The notes under the pieces are model-generated. The model had not been told where the DNA came from. It did not search any database and saw only the letters and a list, made by a program, of their open reading frames with translations. DNA of 51,405 nt from an uncultured Desulfovibrio sp. (GTDB lineage: Bacteria > Desulfobacterota > Desulfovibrionia > Desulfovibrionales > Desulfovibrionaceae). Both the position numbers and the translations under genes were made by a program. The number at the start of each line of letters is the position of its first letter. Within the stretch, counting starts at the first letter, position 1. Location: assembly GCF_944324935.1 (NCBI RefSeq), contig NZ_CALUYG010000019.1:1-51405 (forward strand), written 5' to 3'. Shown piece after piece: positions 26,683 through 34,269 of this stretch.

Positions 26683-28872
26683 TTAATGCGTCCAGAGCAA
26701 TTCGGCATAGGTGGGCAGGGGCCAGAGCTCGTCGTCCACCAGCATTTCGAGCGCGTCGGCGTGTTCGCGACAGAGGCGCATGGCCGGCAGCACGGTGTCG
26801 CGGGCCACGCGGGCCATCTCGTGCGCGTCCGTGGCGGCGCGGCAGATGGCGAGGGCTTCGGCCAGGCCGGCCGCCGCCTGCTGGAGCTGGCCGGCGTGGG
26901 AGCGCAGGGTGCGGAAATGCTCGTTTTCAGCCTGATCGTCCTCGCTCACGGCGCGTACATGCATGAGCAGGCGGGCGGCGCTGTCCTCAGCGCGGCGGGC
27001 GGCCGGGAGTATCTGGCTGCTGACCATGCGCAGCAGCACGTCGCCCTCGATGCGTACGGTCTTGGCATAGTTCTCGAAGAGGATCTCCTGACGGGCCAGG
27101 ATCTCCCGTTCGCTGAGCACGCCCGCCCTCAGGAAGACCTGCATGACGTCGGCGTCGCTGTAATGTTCAACGGCGGTGACGGTGTCGGGATAGTTGGGCA
27201 GGCCACGGCTGGCGGCTTCTTCCTTCCAGGCTTCGGCATAGCCGTTGCCGTTGAAGACGACCGGCGAATGTTGACGGAAAAGGCGCGGCAGCAGTTCCTG
27301 GAGGGTCGCATTGAGGGTTTTGCCCGCTGCCGTGGCCTTTTCCAGCTCATCGGCGATGTCCTGAAGGGCGCAGGTCATGGCCGCATTGAGAGCGATGTTG
27401 GCCGGAGCCACGGACTGCGAGGAGCCCACGGCGCGGAATTCGAACTTGTTGCCCGTGAAGGCGAAGGGGCTCGTGCGGTTGCGGTCCGAGGTGTCGATGG
27501 GCAGGGGCGGCAGGCTGGAGACGCCGATCTCCATGACGCCGCTGCCCGTGTTGGGAGCGGGCTTGCCGGTGATGATGCCTTCGATGACGCCGGTGAGCTC
27601 CTGCCCGAGGAAGACGGAGATGATGGCCGGCGGCGCTTCATTGGCGCCGAGGCGATGGTCGTTGCCCGCGCCGATGGCCCCCAGACGCAGGGCCGCGCCG
27701 TGCAGGTGTACCGCCCGCAGCACCGCCGCAAGGAAGACGAGGAACTGCGCGTTGTCCTGCGGCGTGGAGCCGGGATTGAGCAGGTTGTTGCCTTCGGAGT
27801 CGGTCAGCGACCAGTTGTTGTGCTTACCGCTGCCGTTGACGCCGGCAAAGGGCTTTTCGTGCAGCAGGCAGACGAAACCGTGCCGCGCGGCCAGATGGCG
27901 CAGCATGTTCATGGTCAGCATGTTGTGGTCGCAGGCGATGTTGGCTTCCTCATGGATGGGCGCCAGCTCGAACTGTCCGGGGGCCACTTCATTGTGGCGC
28001 GTCTTGGCCGGGATGCCGAGCTTTTGCAGTTCGCGTTCCACATCCTGCATGAAGCTCATCACGCGACCGGGGATGGCGCCGAAATAATGATCCTCCATCT
28101 CCTGCCCCTTGGGGGAAGGCGCGCCCTGAAGGGTGCGGCCCGTGAGCATGAGATCCGGCCGCAGGGCCGCCAGACGGCGGTCCACCAGAAAATACTCCTG
28201 TTCCGGGCCCACGCTGGCCCGCACGCGCTGCGCCGTGTCATTGCCGAACAGGCGCAGGATGCGCAGGGCCTGCACGGAGAGGGCATCCAGCGAGCGCAGC
28301 AGAGGGATCTTGCGGTCCAGCGCCTCGCCGGAATAGGCATAGAAGAAGGTGGGGATGTGCAGGGTGGCGCCGTTGTCGTTGCGGATGATGAACACCGGTA
28401 CCGACGGATCCCAGGCCGTATAGCCGCGAGCCTCGAAGGTGGAGCGGATGCCCCCCGAAGGGAAGGACGAGGCGTCCGGCTCGCCGGAAATGAGCATCTT
28501 GCCCGAAAATTCGTTGATCATGTGCCCGTCCGGCGTGGGGGACAGGAAGGCGTCGTGCTTTTCCGCCGTGAGGCCGGTCATGGGCTGGAACCAGTGGGTA
28601 TAGTGATCCGCCCCCATTTCGATGGCCCAGTCCTTCATGGCATTGGCCACCACATCGGCAATGGCGGGATCGAGACGACCGCCCTCGCTGATGATGCGGG
28701 CAAGGCGGCGGTAAACGTCCTTGGGCAGGCGCTTACGCATGGCGTCAAGGCCGAAGACATGGCAGCCGAAAACATCCGCGCCGTCGGTGGCGTTGGCATC
28801 GTTTACGTCAGACAGGCGCAGCGGGGCGGTGGACAGGGCTTCCAGCAGGGCGGAACTGCGTTGATTTTTCAC
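26683..28872 (-). CDS. glnN: Glutamine synthetase type III
   Basis: 729 residues, the size of GSIII rather than GSI (about 450). Motifs include SSFPSGGIRSTFEARGYTAW, VGPEQEYFLVD, PGQFELAP and NGSGKHNNWS (ATP/glutamate site). It makes glutamine from glutamate and ammonia. The GTG at 28872 was chosen because CCGGAGG lies six bases upstream; the ATG 39 bases earlier has no SD. It is driven by a clear sigma-54 promoter (28941-28956) and pairs functionally with the downstream glutamate synthase operon. Confidence 0.92.
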   Translation of the reverse strand: MKNQRSSALLEALSTAPLRLSDVNDANATDGADVFGCHVFGLDAMRKRLPKDVYRRLARIISEGGRLDPAIADVVANAMKDWAIEMGADHYTHWFQPMTGLTAEKHDAFLSPTPDGHMINEFSGKMLISGEPDASSFPSGGIRSTFEARGYTAWDPSVPVFIIRNDNGATLHIPTFFYAYSGEALDRKIPLLRSLDALSVQALRILRLFGNDTAQRVRASVGPEQEYFLVDRRLAALRPDLMLTGRTLQGAPSPKGQEMEDHYFGAIPGRVMSFMQDVERELQKLGIPAKTRHNEVAPGQFELAPIHEEANIACDHNMLTMNMLRHLAARHGFVCLLHEKPFAGVNGSGKHNNWSLTDSEGNNLLNPGSTPQDNAQFLVFLAAVLRAVHLHGAALRLGAIGAGNDHRLGANEAPPAIISVFLGQELTGVIEGIITGKPAPNTGSGVMEIGVSSLPPLPIDTSDRNRTSPFAFTGNKFEFRAVGSSQSVAPANIALNAAMTCALQDIADELEKATAAGKTLNATLQELLPRLFRQHSPVVFNGNGYAEAWKEEAASRGLPNYPDTVTAVEHYSDADVMQVFLRAGVLSEREILARQEILFENYAKTVRIEGDVLLRMVSSQILPAARRAEDSAARLLMHVRAVSEDDQAENEHFRTLRSHAGQLQQAAAGLAEALAICRAATDAHEMARVARDTVLPAMRLCREHADALEMLVDDELWPLPTYAELLWTH

Positions 28873-28940
28873 GGGAATCCTCCGGGGTGGTGAAACTCGG
28901 CGGAAACGCATACGGGGTATGCCGCCGTTGTCTCCCTTTA

Positions 28941-28956
28941 AGCAGAAAGCATGCCA
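28941..28956 (-). promoter_or_regulatory. Sigma-54 promoter of glnN
   Basis: On the minus strand TGGCATGCTTTCTGCT: GG and GC elements exactly 10 bases apart, against the consensus TGGCACG-N4-TTGCW with two mismatches. The start site would be near 28930, leaving a leader of about 58 bases. The upstream region is very AT-rich, as expected for enhancer looping. Confidence 0.7.
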
Positions 28957-29547
28957 AACAAAAAAATATTTTCAACATACTGAAATAAAACAATTTTTAT
29001 TTTTCTAGGCAACGCATGCGTCTGCATGTGCCCCCGGTGGTCGACATTTTTTGACTTTTTTGTAGAAAAAAGAGCGTGGCCGAGGCGGGATCCGTGGGCC
29101 AAGCGCTAAGTTATGCATGTAACATTACGATTTATAATATAAAAAAATAATATACAAATTTGTTGTTTTTTGTGTGGCATGGCAAATAAGCTACATAATC
29201 GCAGAAAATGTGCGGTTCTCAGCCAATCAGCGCGGATGGGCGGCGGCGACAAGCCGCATCAGGGGGAGACTCTGGGATGTGGGCAACAGGTCCGCGGGAT
29301 GTCGCGGGCAGCAAAAACGGGCGGCATCCTTACGGATGCCGCCCGGCTGGCATTTGTTCCGGGATCGTCTGGTCCGGTGCGCGAGCGGCGGACCCGGGTC
29401 TCGCTGATGGCGGTACGGTCCGTCCCCGTGCGCTGCGCCGGCCCGTCCTCAGGCCGGCATATGGCGGAGTGTGCGGCGGTTCCGCGGGCCTGGCGGGACC
29501 GATGCGACGGCTGCCGACCGCGTTATCCCGGCGTCAGAAACGGTCCA
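28957..29547. other. Intergenic region upstream of glnN
   Basis: AT-rich sequence (28957-29200) holds the likely enhancer area of the glnN promoter. The rest is GC-rich and holds the terminator of the TRAP gene at 29313-29345. No gene was recognised. Confidence 0.5.
29313..29345 (-). terminator. Intrinsic terminator downstream of the TRAP binding protein
   Basis: CGGGCGGCATCC (29318-29329) and GGATGCCGCCCG (29334-29345) form a 12-bp stem over a four-base loop. On the minus strand TTTTTGC follows. It is about 200 bases past the stop at 29548. Confidence 0.8.
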
Positions 29548-30543
29548 TCAGATGGTGGGCTTGCCGCAGGCCTTGAGATAGGCATTGACGGCATCACGGC
29601 CGCCCACGAATTCCATCATTTCGGGCCAGACCTTTTCCATGGCGGCCTTCTTCCACTGGTCTTCGTCTTCCAGCTGGGAGATGACGACGCCGTCCTTGAT
29701 GAGCTGGGCCTTGGCGGCGTCGGCTTCCCTGATCTGATAGTCCAGCACGGCCTTCTGGGCCACCTTGCCGCCTTCAATGATCAGCTTTTGCAGTTCGGGG
29801 TCCATCTTCTGGAACACACGTTCGCTGATGATCATGGGCTGGAGCTGGTAGGTGTAGTGGACTTCGGTCAGATACTTCTGGTTGGCTTCCTGGAACTTGT
29901 TGGCCCGAAAGCCGATGTAGCCGTAGCACTGCCCGTCCACCACGCCCTGCTGGAGCGCCGTGAAGGTTTCGGCCCAGGAGATGGGGGTCGGGCTGCCGCC
30001 GAAGGCCTTGTAGGAGGCGATGAGCACGGCGCTCTGGGGCACGCGGAACTTCAGCCCGCGCATGTCGGCCATCTTGGTGATGGGATGCTTGGAGTTGGAG
30101 ATGTAGCGGAAGTCGGTGTAGGTCCAGCACAGCACGCGGAAGCCGGCCTTGGTGGCGTAGCTGTTGAGCAGTTCGGCCGGCGCGCCGTTGGTGCCCGTCA
30201 CCACTTCATCAAGATTGGCGAAGAGGTAGGGCAGCGTCAGGATGCCCAGGCGATTCTCAAAGGGCACGAGGTTGGCGATACCCGCGATGGTGATGGGCAG
30301 GGAACCCTTCTGCACATTGCGCAGGCACTCGGTCTCGTCGCCCAGGGAGGCGCTGTAGAAGCACTCTACCTTGACCTTGCCCTTGGTCTTTTCCTCGATG
30401 AACTTCTTGAAGGTATTGCCCACGACGCCCATTTCCGAGTTTTCGGGGTCACCGGCGCCGATGCGCAGGGTGAGCGCCTGTGCCGTGGTGCTCCACAGGA
30501 GACAGACGGCCAGCAGCAGGGGGATGGCCTTGATAATCCTCAT
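29548..30543 (-). CDS. TRAP transporter periplasmic substrate-binding protein (DctP family), orphan
   Basis: 331 residues with a signal peptide (MRIIKAIPLLLAVCLLWSTTAQA). The DctP core is visible, including MRGLKFRVPQSAVLIASYKAFGG with the conserved Arg that binds the substrate carboxylate, and the GVVDGQCYG segment. It would capture a C4-dicarboxylate or other organic acid in the periplasm. No DctQ or DctM membrane subunit lies nearby, so it must work with a distant partner. ATG 30543 was chosen for the signal peptide and GAGGA SD. It has its own terminator. Confidence 0.83.
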   Translation of the reverse strand: MRIIKAIPLLLAVCLLWSTTAQALTLRIGAGDPENSEMGVVGNTFKKFIEEKTKGKVKVECFYSASLGDETECLRNVQKGSLPITIAGIANLVPFENRLGILTLPYLFANLDEVVTGTNGAPAELLNSYATKAGFRVLCWTYTDFRYISNSKHPITKMADMRGLKFRVPQSAVLIASYKAFGGSPTPISWAETFTALQQGVVDGQCYGYIGFRANKFQEANQKYLTEVHYTYQLQPMIISERVFQKMDPELQKLIIEGGKVAQKAVLDYQIREADAAKAQLIKDGVVISQLEDEDQWKKAAMEKVWPEMMEFVGGRDAVNAYLKACGKPTI

Positions 30544-30617
30544 AATCGTCCTCACTGGTTGAAGGAAAGAGACAGGGATGTCCCCGGGCCTGGAAAAGAA
30601 AACGACCTCCTTTGTTA

Positions 30618-30646
30618 AATATTTCACTATTTGATACTGAAATATT
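30618..30646. promoter_or_regulatory. Inverted repeat upstream of the TRAP gene, candidate operator
   Basis: AATATTTCA (30618-30626) and TGAAATATT (30638-30646) are perfect complements 11 bases apart, 75-103 bases before the ATG. The sub-sequence ATACTGAAATA (30634-30644) recurs upstream of glnN at 28977-28987. Confidence 0.4.
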
Positions 30647-31335
30647 AATATGTCTTTAAGATATATTTTTATGGTATTTTTTTACGCTTTTGTTGTATAT
30701 TTCATACATTTTTCCGGCTTTTTTTGTCAATATCTGAGTGCATGATATTTTTTAATGCTAAATGATGCATTATTATTATTTTGTAGTATATGAAATGTTT
30801 TTTCAAAACTTTGATTTATTATTTTTATATCAGGTAGTTAGGAAAAAATAAAAATTGTATGACAGGCGCGCGGTGAAGAGGATCCCGCAGCGGGAGCGCG
30901 GCCGCCGCCCGACTCCTCGCGCGGAGGTCGGCGAAGAGTGCAAAGAGTGTACGACATGGCATATGCCGACAAAAGGGAATGAGGGAGGCCGGAGCATGCC
31001 GTCCGTCGCGTCAGGATGGGCGTGCCGCCCGGAAAAGGCGGGATGACAGGGATAAGGAAGCGGAACCCGGGAGGAAAGCGGGGCAAGCCGCGGGAAAAGC
31101 GGCTGGAGAAGCAGCCGTGCCGCAAGGCCGTTTTGTGTTTGTGGGTGAGGCATCAGGGGGGAGAGGGCGGACGCGCCCGGCGGCTGCGGCGTGCCCGGAA
31201 GGGGGGACGCCTCAGGAGGGGGAGGAGGCGAGGCAAGCGGTCGCGCGGTGGAGCGCAACGGCGCAACGGACGACATGCACCGGCTGCTGATCCGGACGCA
31301 CGGCATGCGGACAGGAGGTTGTCGTATGCGGCGAG

Positions 31336-31363
31336 CGAAAAAAAGCCCCTGCATCGGCAGGGG
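31336..31363 (-). terminator. Intrinsic terminator of the NifA-like regulator
   Basis: GCCCCTGC (31344-31351) pairs with GCAGGGGC (31356-31363); on the minus strand seven Ts follow. It starts nine bases past the stop. Confidence 0.85.
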
Positions 31364-31371
31364 CCCGGGGG

Positions 31372-32964
31372 TCAGGCGTCGGCCTTGTCGGATTCCTCGG
31401 CGGCGGCCGGCATGCGAAAACTCTGATAGCGCAGATGGTACTTGCGCATGCGCAGTCCCATGATGCGTTCGGTCAGACCGAGGGCCTTCGCCGCCTTGCC
31501 CATGTGTCCGCCGGAGGCGGTGAGGGCCTCCACGATGCAGGAGCGTTCCAGCTCGGCAACGCGCTGGGGGAGGGTGGCCGCATGGGCGGGCAGGATGCAG
31601 CAGTGTTCCGGGGCGTCCGCCTGCGCGGCGCGGTATTCGCCATGCAGCGAGAGCGGCAGATGCTGGGGAAGGATGATGTCTTCCCTCCCCATGAGCAGAA
31701 CGGCGCGCTCCATGACGTTTTCCAGTTCCCGGACGTTGCCCGGCCAGTCATAGCGTTGCAGCATGTCCATGACCGCCAGCGAAAGGCGGACATCCTCCCG
31801 GCCATTGGCCCGGCCAAAGCGCAGGCCAAAACGGCTGGCCAGGGGCAGGATGTCGTCCTTGCGTTCACGCAGGGCCGGCAGACGGATGGGAAAGACGTTG
31901 AGGCGGTAAAAGAGATCGCGGCGGTAGGTCCCCGCCTCCACCATGCTTTCCAGATCGCGGTTGGTGGCGGCGATGATGCGTACGTCCACATGCAGGGTAT
32001 GCGTCCCGCCAAGACGTTCGAAACAGCGTTCCTGAAGCACGCGCAACAGCTTGGCCTGCACCGGGAGGCTCAGCTCCCCCACTTCGTCCAGAAAGAGCGT
32101 GCCGCCGTCAGCCAGTTCAAAACGACCCTTGCGCAGACTGCTTGCGCCGGTGTAAGCGCCGCGCTCGTGCCCGAACATCTCGCTCTCAATGAGATTTTCC
32201 GGCAGGGCGGCGCAGTTGAGCGAGATGAAGGGCCCGGACGCCCGCGGACTGGCCGCATGGATGGCCCGGGCCGCCACCTCCTTGCCCGTCCCGGATTCTC
32301 CCTGCAGAAAGACGGTCGTGCCCGCATGGGCCACATGCTCGATCTGTTCCAGCACATGCCGCATGACGGGCGAGGAGGTATGAAACATTTCCGCCAGCGG
32401 AGAAGCGCTGCTGTTCGTGTCATCCATGAAGCGCTGCCCCTCAAAGGCCGCATGGCCGAGCAGGGTGGCGATGATGTGCAGGAGATCCATCTCTTCCTGA
32501 AGGACAGGCTGAGGGGCCATACGCCGATCCACGGACAACGCGCCCACGGACTGCCCGTCGATCTGGATGGGGACGCAGAGAAAGGAGATGGCCTCGTGCT
32601 GGAGGTCGCGCGAGCCTGTCCTGTTGAGGAAAAGCGGCTCGCCGGACACGTCGGCGACGCACATGGCCTGCCCTGTCTGGATGACGCGGCCGGTGACGCC
32701 TTCGCCGCGGGCGTAGCGTCCGCGCAGGCGTTCCGTTTCCTTGAGGCCGCAGGAGGCCTCGATGCGTATTTCGCCGGTGGCGGGCGAGATGAGGGTTACG
32801 CTGCCGCGCACCACGGGCAGGGTACGGCGAAGGCGCTCAAGAACGTTTTCCAGTGCGTCGCGCACCTTGCCGGGGGCGCGCATGATCTCGGCGATGTCGC
32901 GCAGCAGGCGCAGCTTGGCGGCATCGCTGACGGCGGACGCCATCGAGGAGGGAGGATGCGTCAT
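31372..32964 (-). CDS. NifA-like sigma-54 activator (GAF - AAA+ - Fis-type HTH)
   Basis: 530 residues. GAF sensor domain (about 15-175), AAA+ domain with Walker A GESGTGKE (222-229), sigma-54 contact loop GAYTGA (269-274) and Walker B LFLDEVGEL (about 290-298), then a Fis-like HTH (about 465-505, GKAAKALGL). The GAYTGA loop argues for real sigma-54 activation. Targets are unknown; candidates are the neighbouring alcohol dehydrogenase, the TRAP protein or glnN. The start is uncertain: ATG 32964 has no good SD. It follows the dehydrogenase gene by 14 bases, probably as an operon. Confidence 0.85.
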   Translation of the reverse strand: MTHPPSSMASAVSDAAKLRLLRDIAEIMRAPGKVRDALENVLERLRRTLPVVRGSVTLISPATGEIRIEASCGLKETERLRGRYARGEGVTGRVIQTGQAMCVADVSGEPLFLNRTGSRDLQHEAISFLCVPIQIDGQSVGALSVDRRMAPQPVLQEEMDLLHIIATLLGHAAFEGQRFMDDTNSSASPLAEMFHTSSPVMRHVLEQIEHVAHAGTTVFLQGESGTGKEVAARAIHAASPRASGPFISLNCAALPENLIESEMFGHERGAYTGASSLRKGRFELADGGTLFLDEVGELSLPVQAKLLRVLQERCFERLGGTHTLHVDVRIIAATNRDLESMVEAGTYRRDLFYRLNVFPIRLPALRERKDDILPLASRFGLRFGRANGREDVRLSLAVMDMLQRYDWPGNVRELENVMERAVLLMGREDIILPQHLPLSLHGEYRAAQADAPEHCCILPAHAATLPQRVAELERSCIVEALTASGGHMGKAAKALGLTERIMGLRMRKYHLRYQSFRMPAAAEESDKADA

Positions 32965-32978
32965 GTGGTTGACCAGAG

Positions 32979-34046
32979 CTAAAGGGTGGAGGGGACGATG
33001 GCGCACTTGACGCAGCCGTCCCGGCGGTGGGCAAAGACATCATAGGCCGTCAGGATATCCCGCAGCGGAAAGGTATGCGTGATGAGCGGCCGGGTATCAA
33101 GTCGCCCTTCCTCGATGAGACGAATGAGCCGGGCACTGTGGACGGCATCCACGCCGCCGGTCTTGAAAATGAGGTTTTTGCCGTACATCCGGGGCAGGGG
33201 CAGGGTCTGCGCCGTTTCGTACAGCGCCACCAGCGCCACGCAGGCATTGGGCCGGGCGGCCTGCCAGGCCAGGGCGAAGGTGGCGGCGGAACCGGCGCAT
33301 TCAATGACCGCATCCGCTCCCCGGCCCCGCGTCAGGTCGCGTACCCGGCCGGCAACTGCCTCGGTGTCCGCATCGTCCGGCACAAGGATAACCTCGTCGG
33401 CCGCTCCCATGCGCTGTGCCAGCGCCAGGCGCTCGGGGAGCCTGTCCACGGCGATGATACGCGCCGGCCCGAAGAGGCGGGCGCAGAGCATGGCGCAAAT
33501 GCCCACAGGGCCCGCCCCGATGACAAGCGCCGTGTCGCCGGGGCGGATGGCGGCAAGTTCCGCGCCAAAGTAGCCGCTGGCCAGCACGTCGCCCACCAGC
33601 AGGGCGGACAGGTCGTCCACGCCGTCCGGCAGAGGATCAAGCCCGTTGTCGGCAAAGGGGACGCGCACATATTCCGTCTGGCAGCCGTCGATACGGCAGC
33701 CCAGCTCCCAGCCGCCGTGTTCGCAATTGTTGACGAAGCCCTGCCGGCAGAAAAAGCACTGGCCGCAGAACGTCTCTACATTGACGGCAACGCGCTGCCC
33801 CGGGCGGACGCGGTGGACCTCGCCGCCCACCTCCACCACCTCGCCCACGAATTCGTGCCCCAGGATCACGCCGGGACGCGCACGGGGCACGCTCCCATTG
33901 CAAATATGTAAATCGCTGGTGCAAATGCTGGAAAGACGGACGCGCACGATGGCATCCGTGGGCGCTGCCAGGACGGGGAGGGGGCGCGTTTCCAGACGCA
34001 GCGTGTCGACAGCCGTGAAAACCAGGGCCTGCATGGTGGACGGCAT
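32979..34046 (-). CDS. Zinc-dependent alcohol/polyol dehydrogenase (MDR family)
   Basis: 355 residues. Catalytic zinc ligands in ICTSDLH and GHEFVGEV, structural zinc cysteines in CGQCFFCRQGFVNNC, and the NAD(P)-binding VIGAGPVGICAM. Medium-chain dehydrogenases of this shape oxidise alcohols, sorbitol or threonine; the substrate cannot be told. ATG 34046 is fixed by AAAGGAGG five bases upstream. The downstream NifA-like activator may control it. Confidence 0.85.
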   Translation of the reverse strand: MPSTMQALVFTAVDTLRLETRPLPVLAAPTDAIVRVRLSSICTSDLHICNGSVPRARPGVILGHEFVGEVVEVGGEVHRVRPGQRVAVNVETFCGQCFFCRQGFVNNCEHGGWELGCRIDGCQTEYVRVPFADNGLDPLPDGVDDLSALLVGDVLASGYFGAELAAIRPGDTALVIGAGPVGICAMLCARLFGPARIIAVDRLPERLALAQRMGAADEVILVPDDADTEAVAGRVRDLTRGRGADAVIECAGSAATFALAWQAARPNACVALVALYETAQTLPLPRMYGKNLIFKTGGVDAVHSARLIRLIEEGRLDTRPLITHTFPLRDILTAYDVFAHRRDGCVKCAIVPSTL

Positions 34047-34213
34047 GGGACCTCCTTTTGCCACGTCGTCTTTTTCGCCCCATAACATCGAAAAAAAGGA
34101 GCGCTTTCAGGCTTCATGGTCCAGAAAGGCGGACACTGTCAAGTCCGAAAGCGACGGGCACGGCAGGCAGAGGCGGAGAAAATCCCCGGCAGCCGGAGAA
34201 AATGAAGAAAAAA

Positions 34214-34243
34214 AGAAAAAAGGGACGCCCGGATGGACGCCCC
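34214..34243 (-). terminator. Terminator after the CZB-PilZ chemoreceptor
   Basis: On the minus strand GGGGCG and CGTCCC pair with one G-U over a 10-base loop, followed by TTTTTTC and further T-runs. Confidence 0.6.
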
Positions 34244-34269
34244 AGCAAAGGGTGATGTGAGGAGGTCGT

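Larger units (their letters stand above)
30544..31371. other. 828-base intergenic region, AT-rich then GC-rich
   Basis: 30600-30850 is extremely AT-rich for this genome and carries a 9-bp inverted repeat (30618-30646). From about 30850 the composition switches abruptly to GC-rich. Frames there (for example 30830-31354 minus, 31016-31426 plus) encode low-complexity Arg/Pro/Gly sequence and are not believed. The regulator's terminator lies at 31336-31363. Confidence 0.5.

Noticed and set aside
29174-29192. Second sigma-54-like site TGGCATGGC on the plus strand
   Set aside because: The GG and GC elements are 12 bases apart instead of 10.
30605-30614. Perfect AAAGGAGGT on the minus strand upstream of the TRAP gene
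   Set aside because: No ATG, GTG or TTG lies at a usable distance, so no leader peptide could be supported.
31016-31426. 136-codon Arg/Gly-rich frame between the TRAP and regulator genes
   Set aside because: Low complexity, no SD, and it crosses the regulator's terminator and 3' end.
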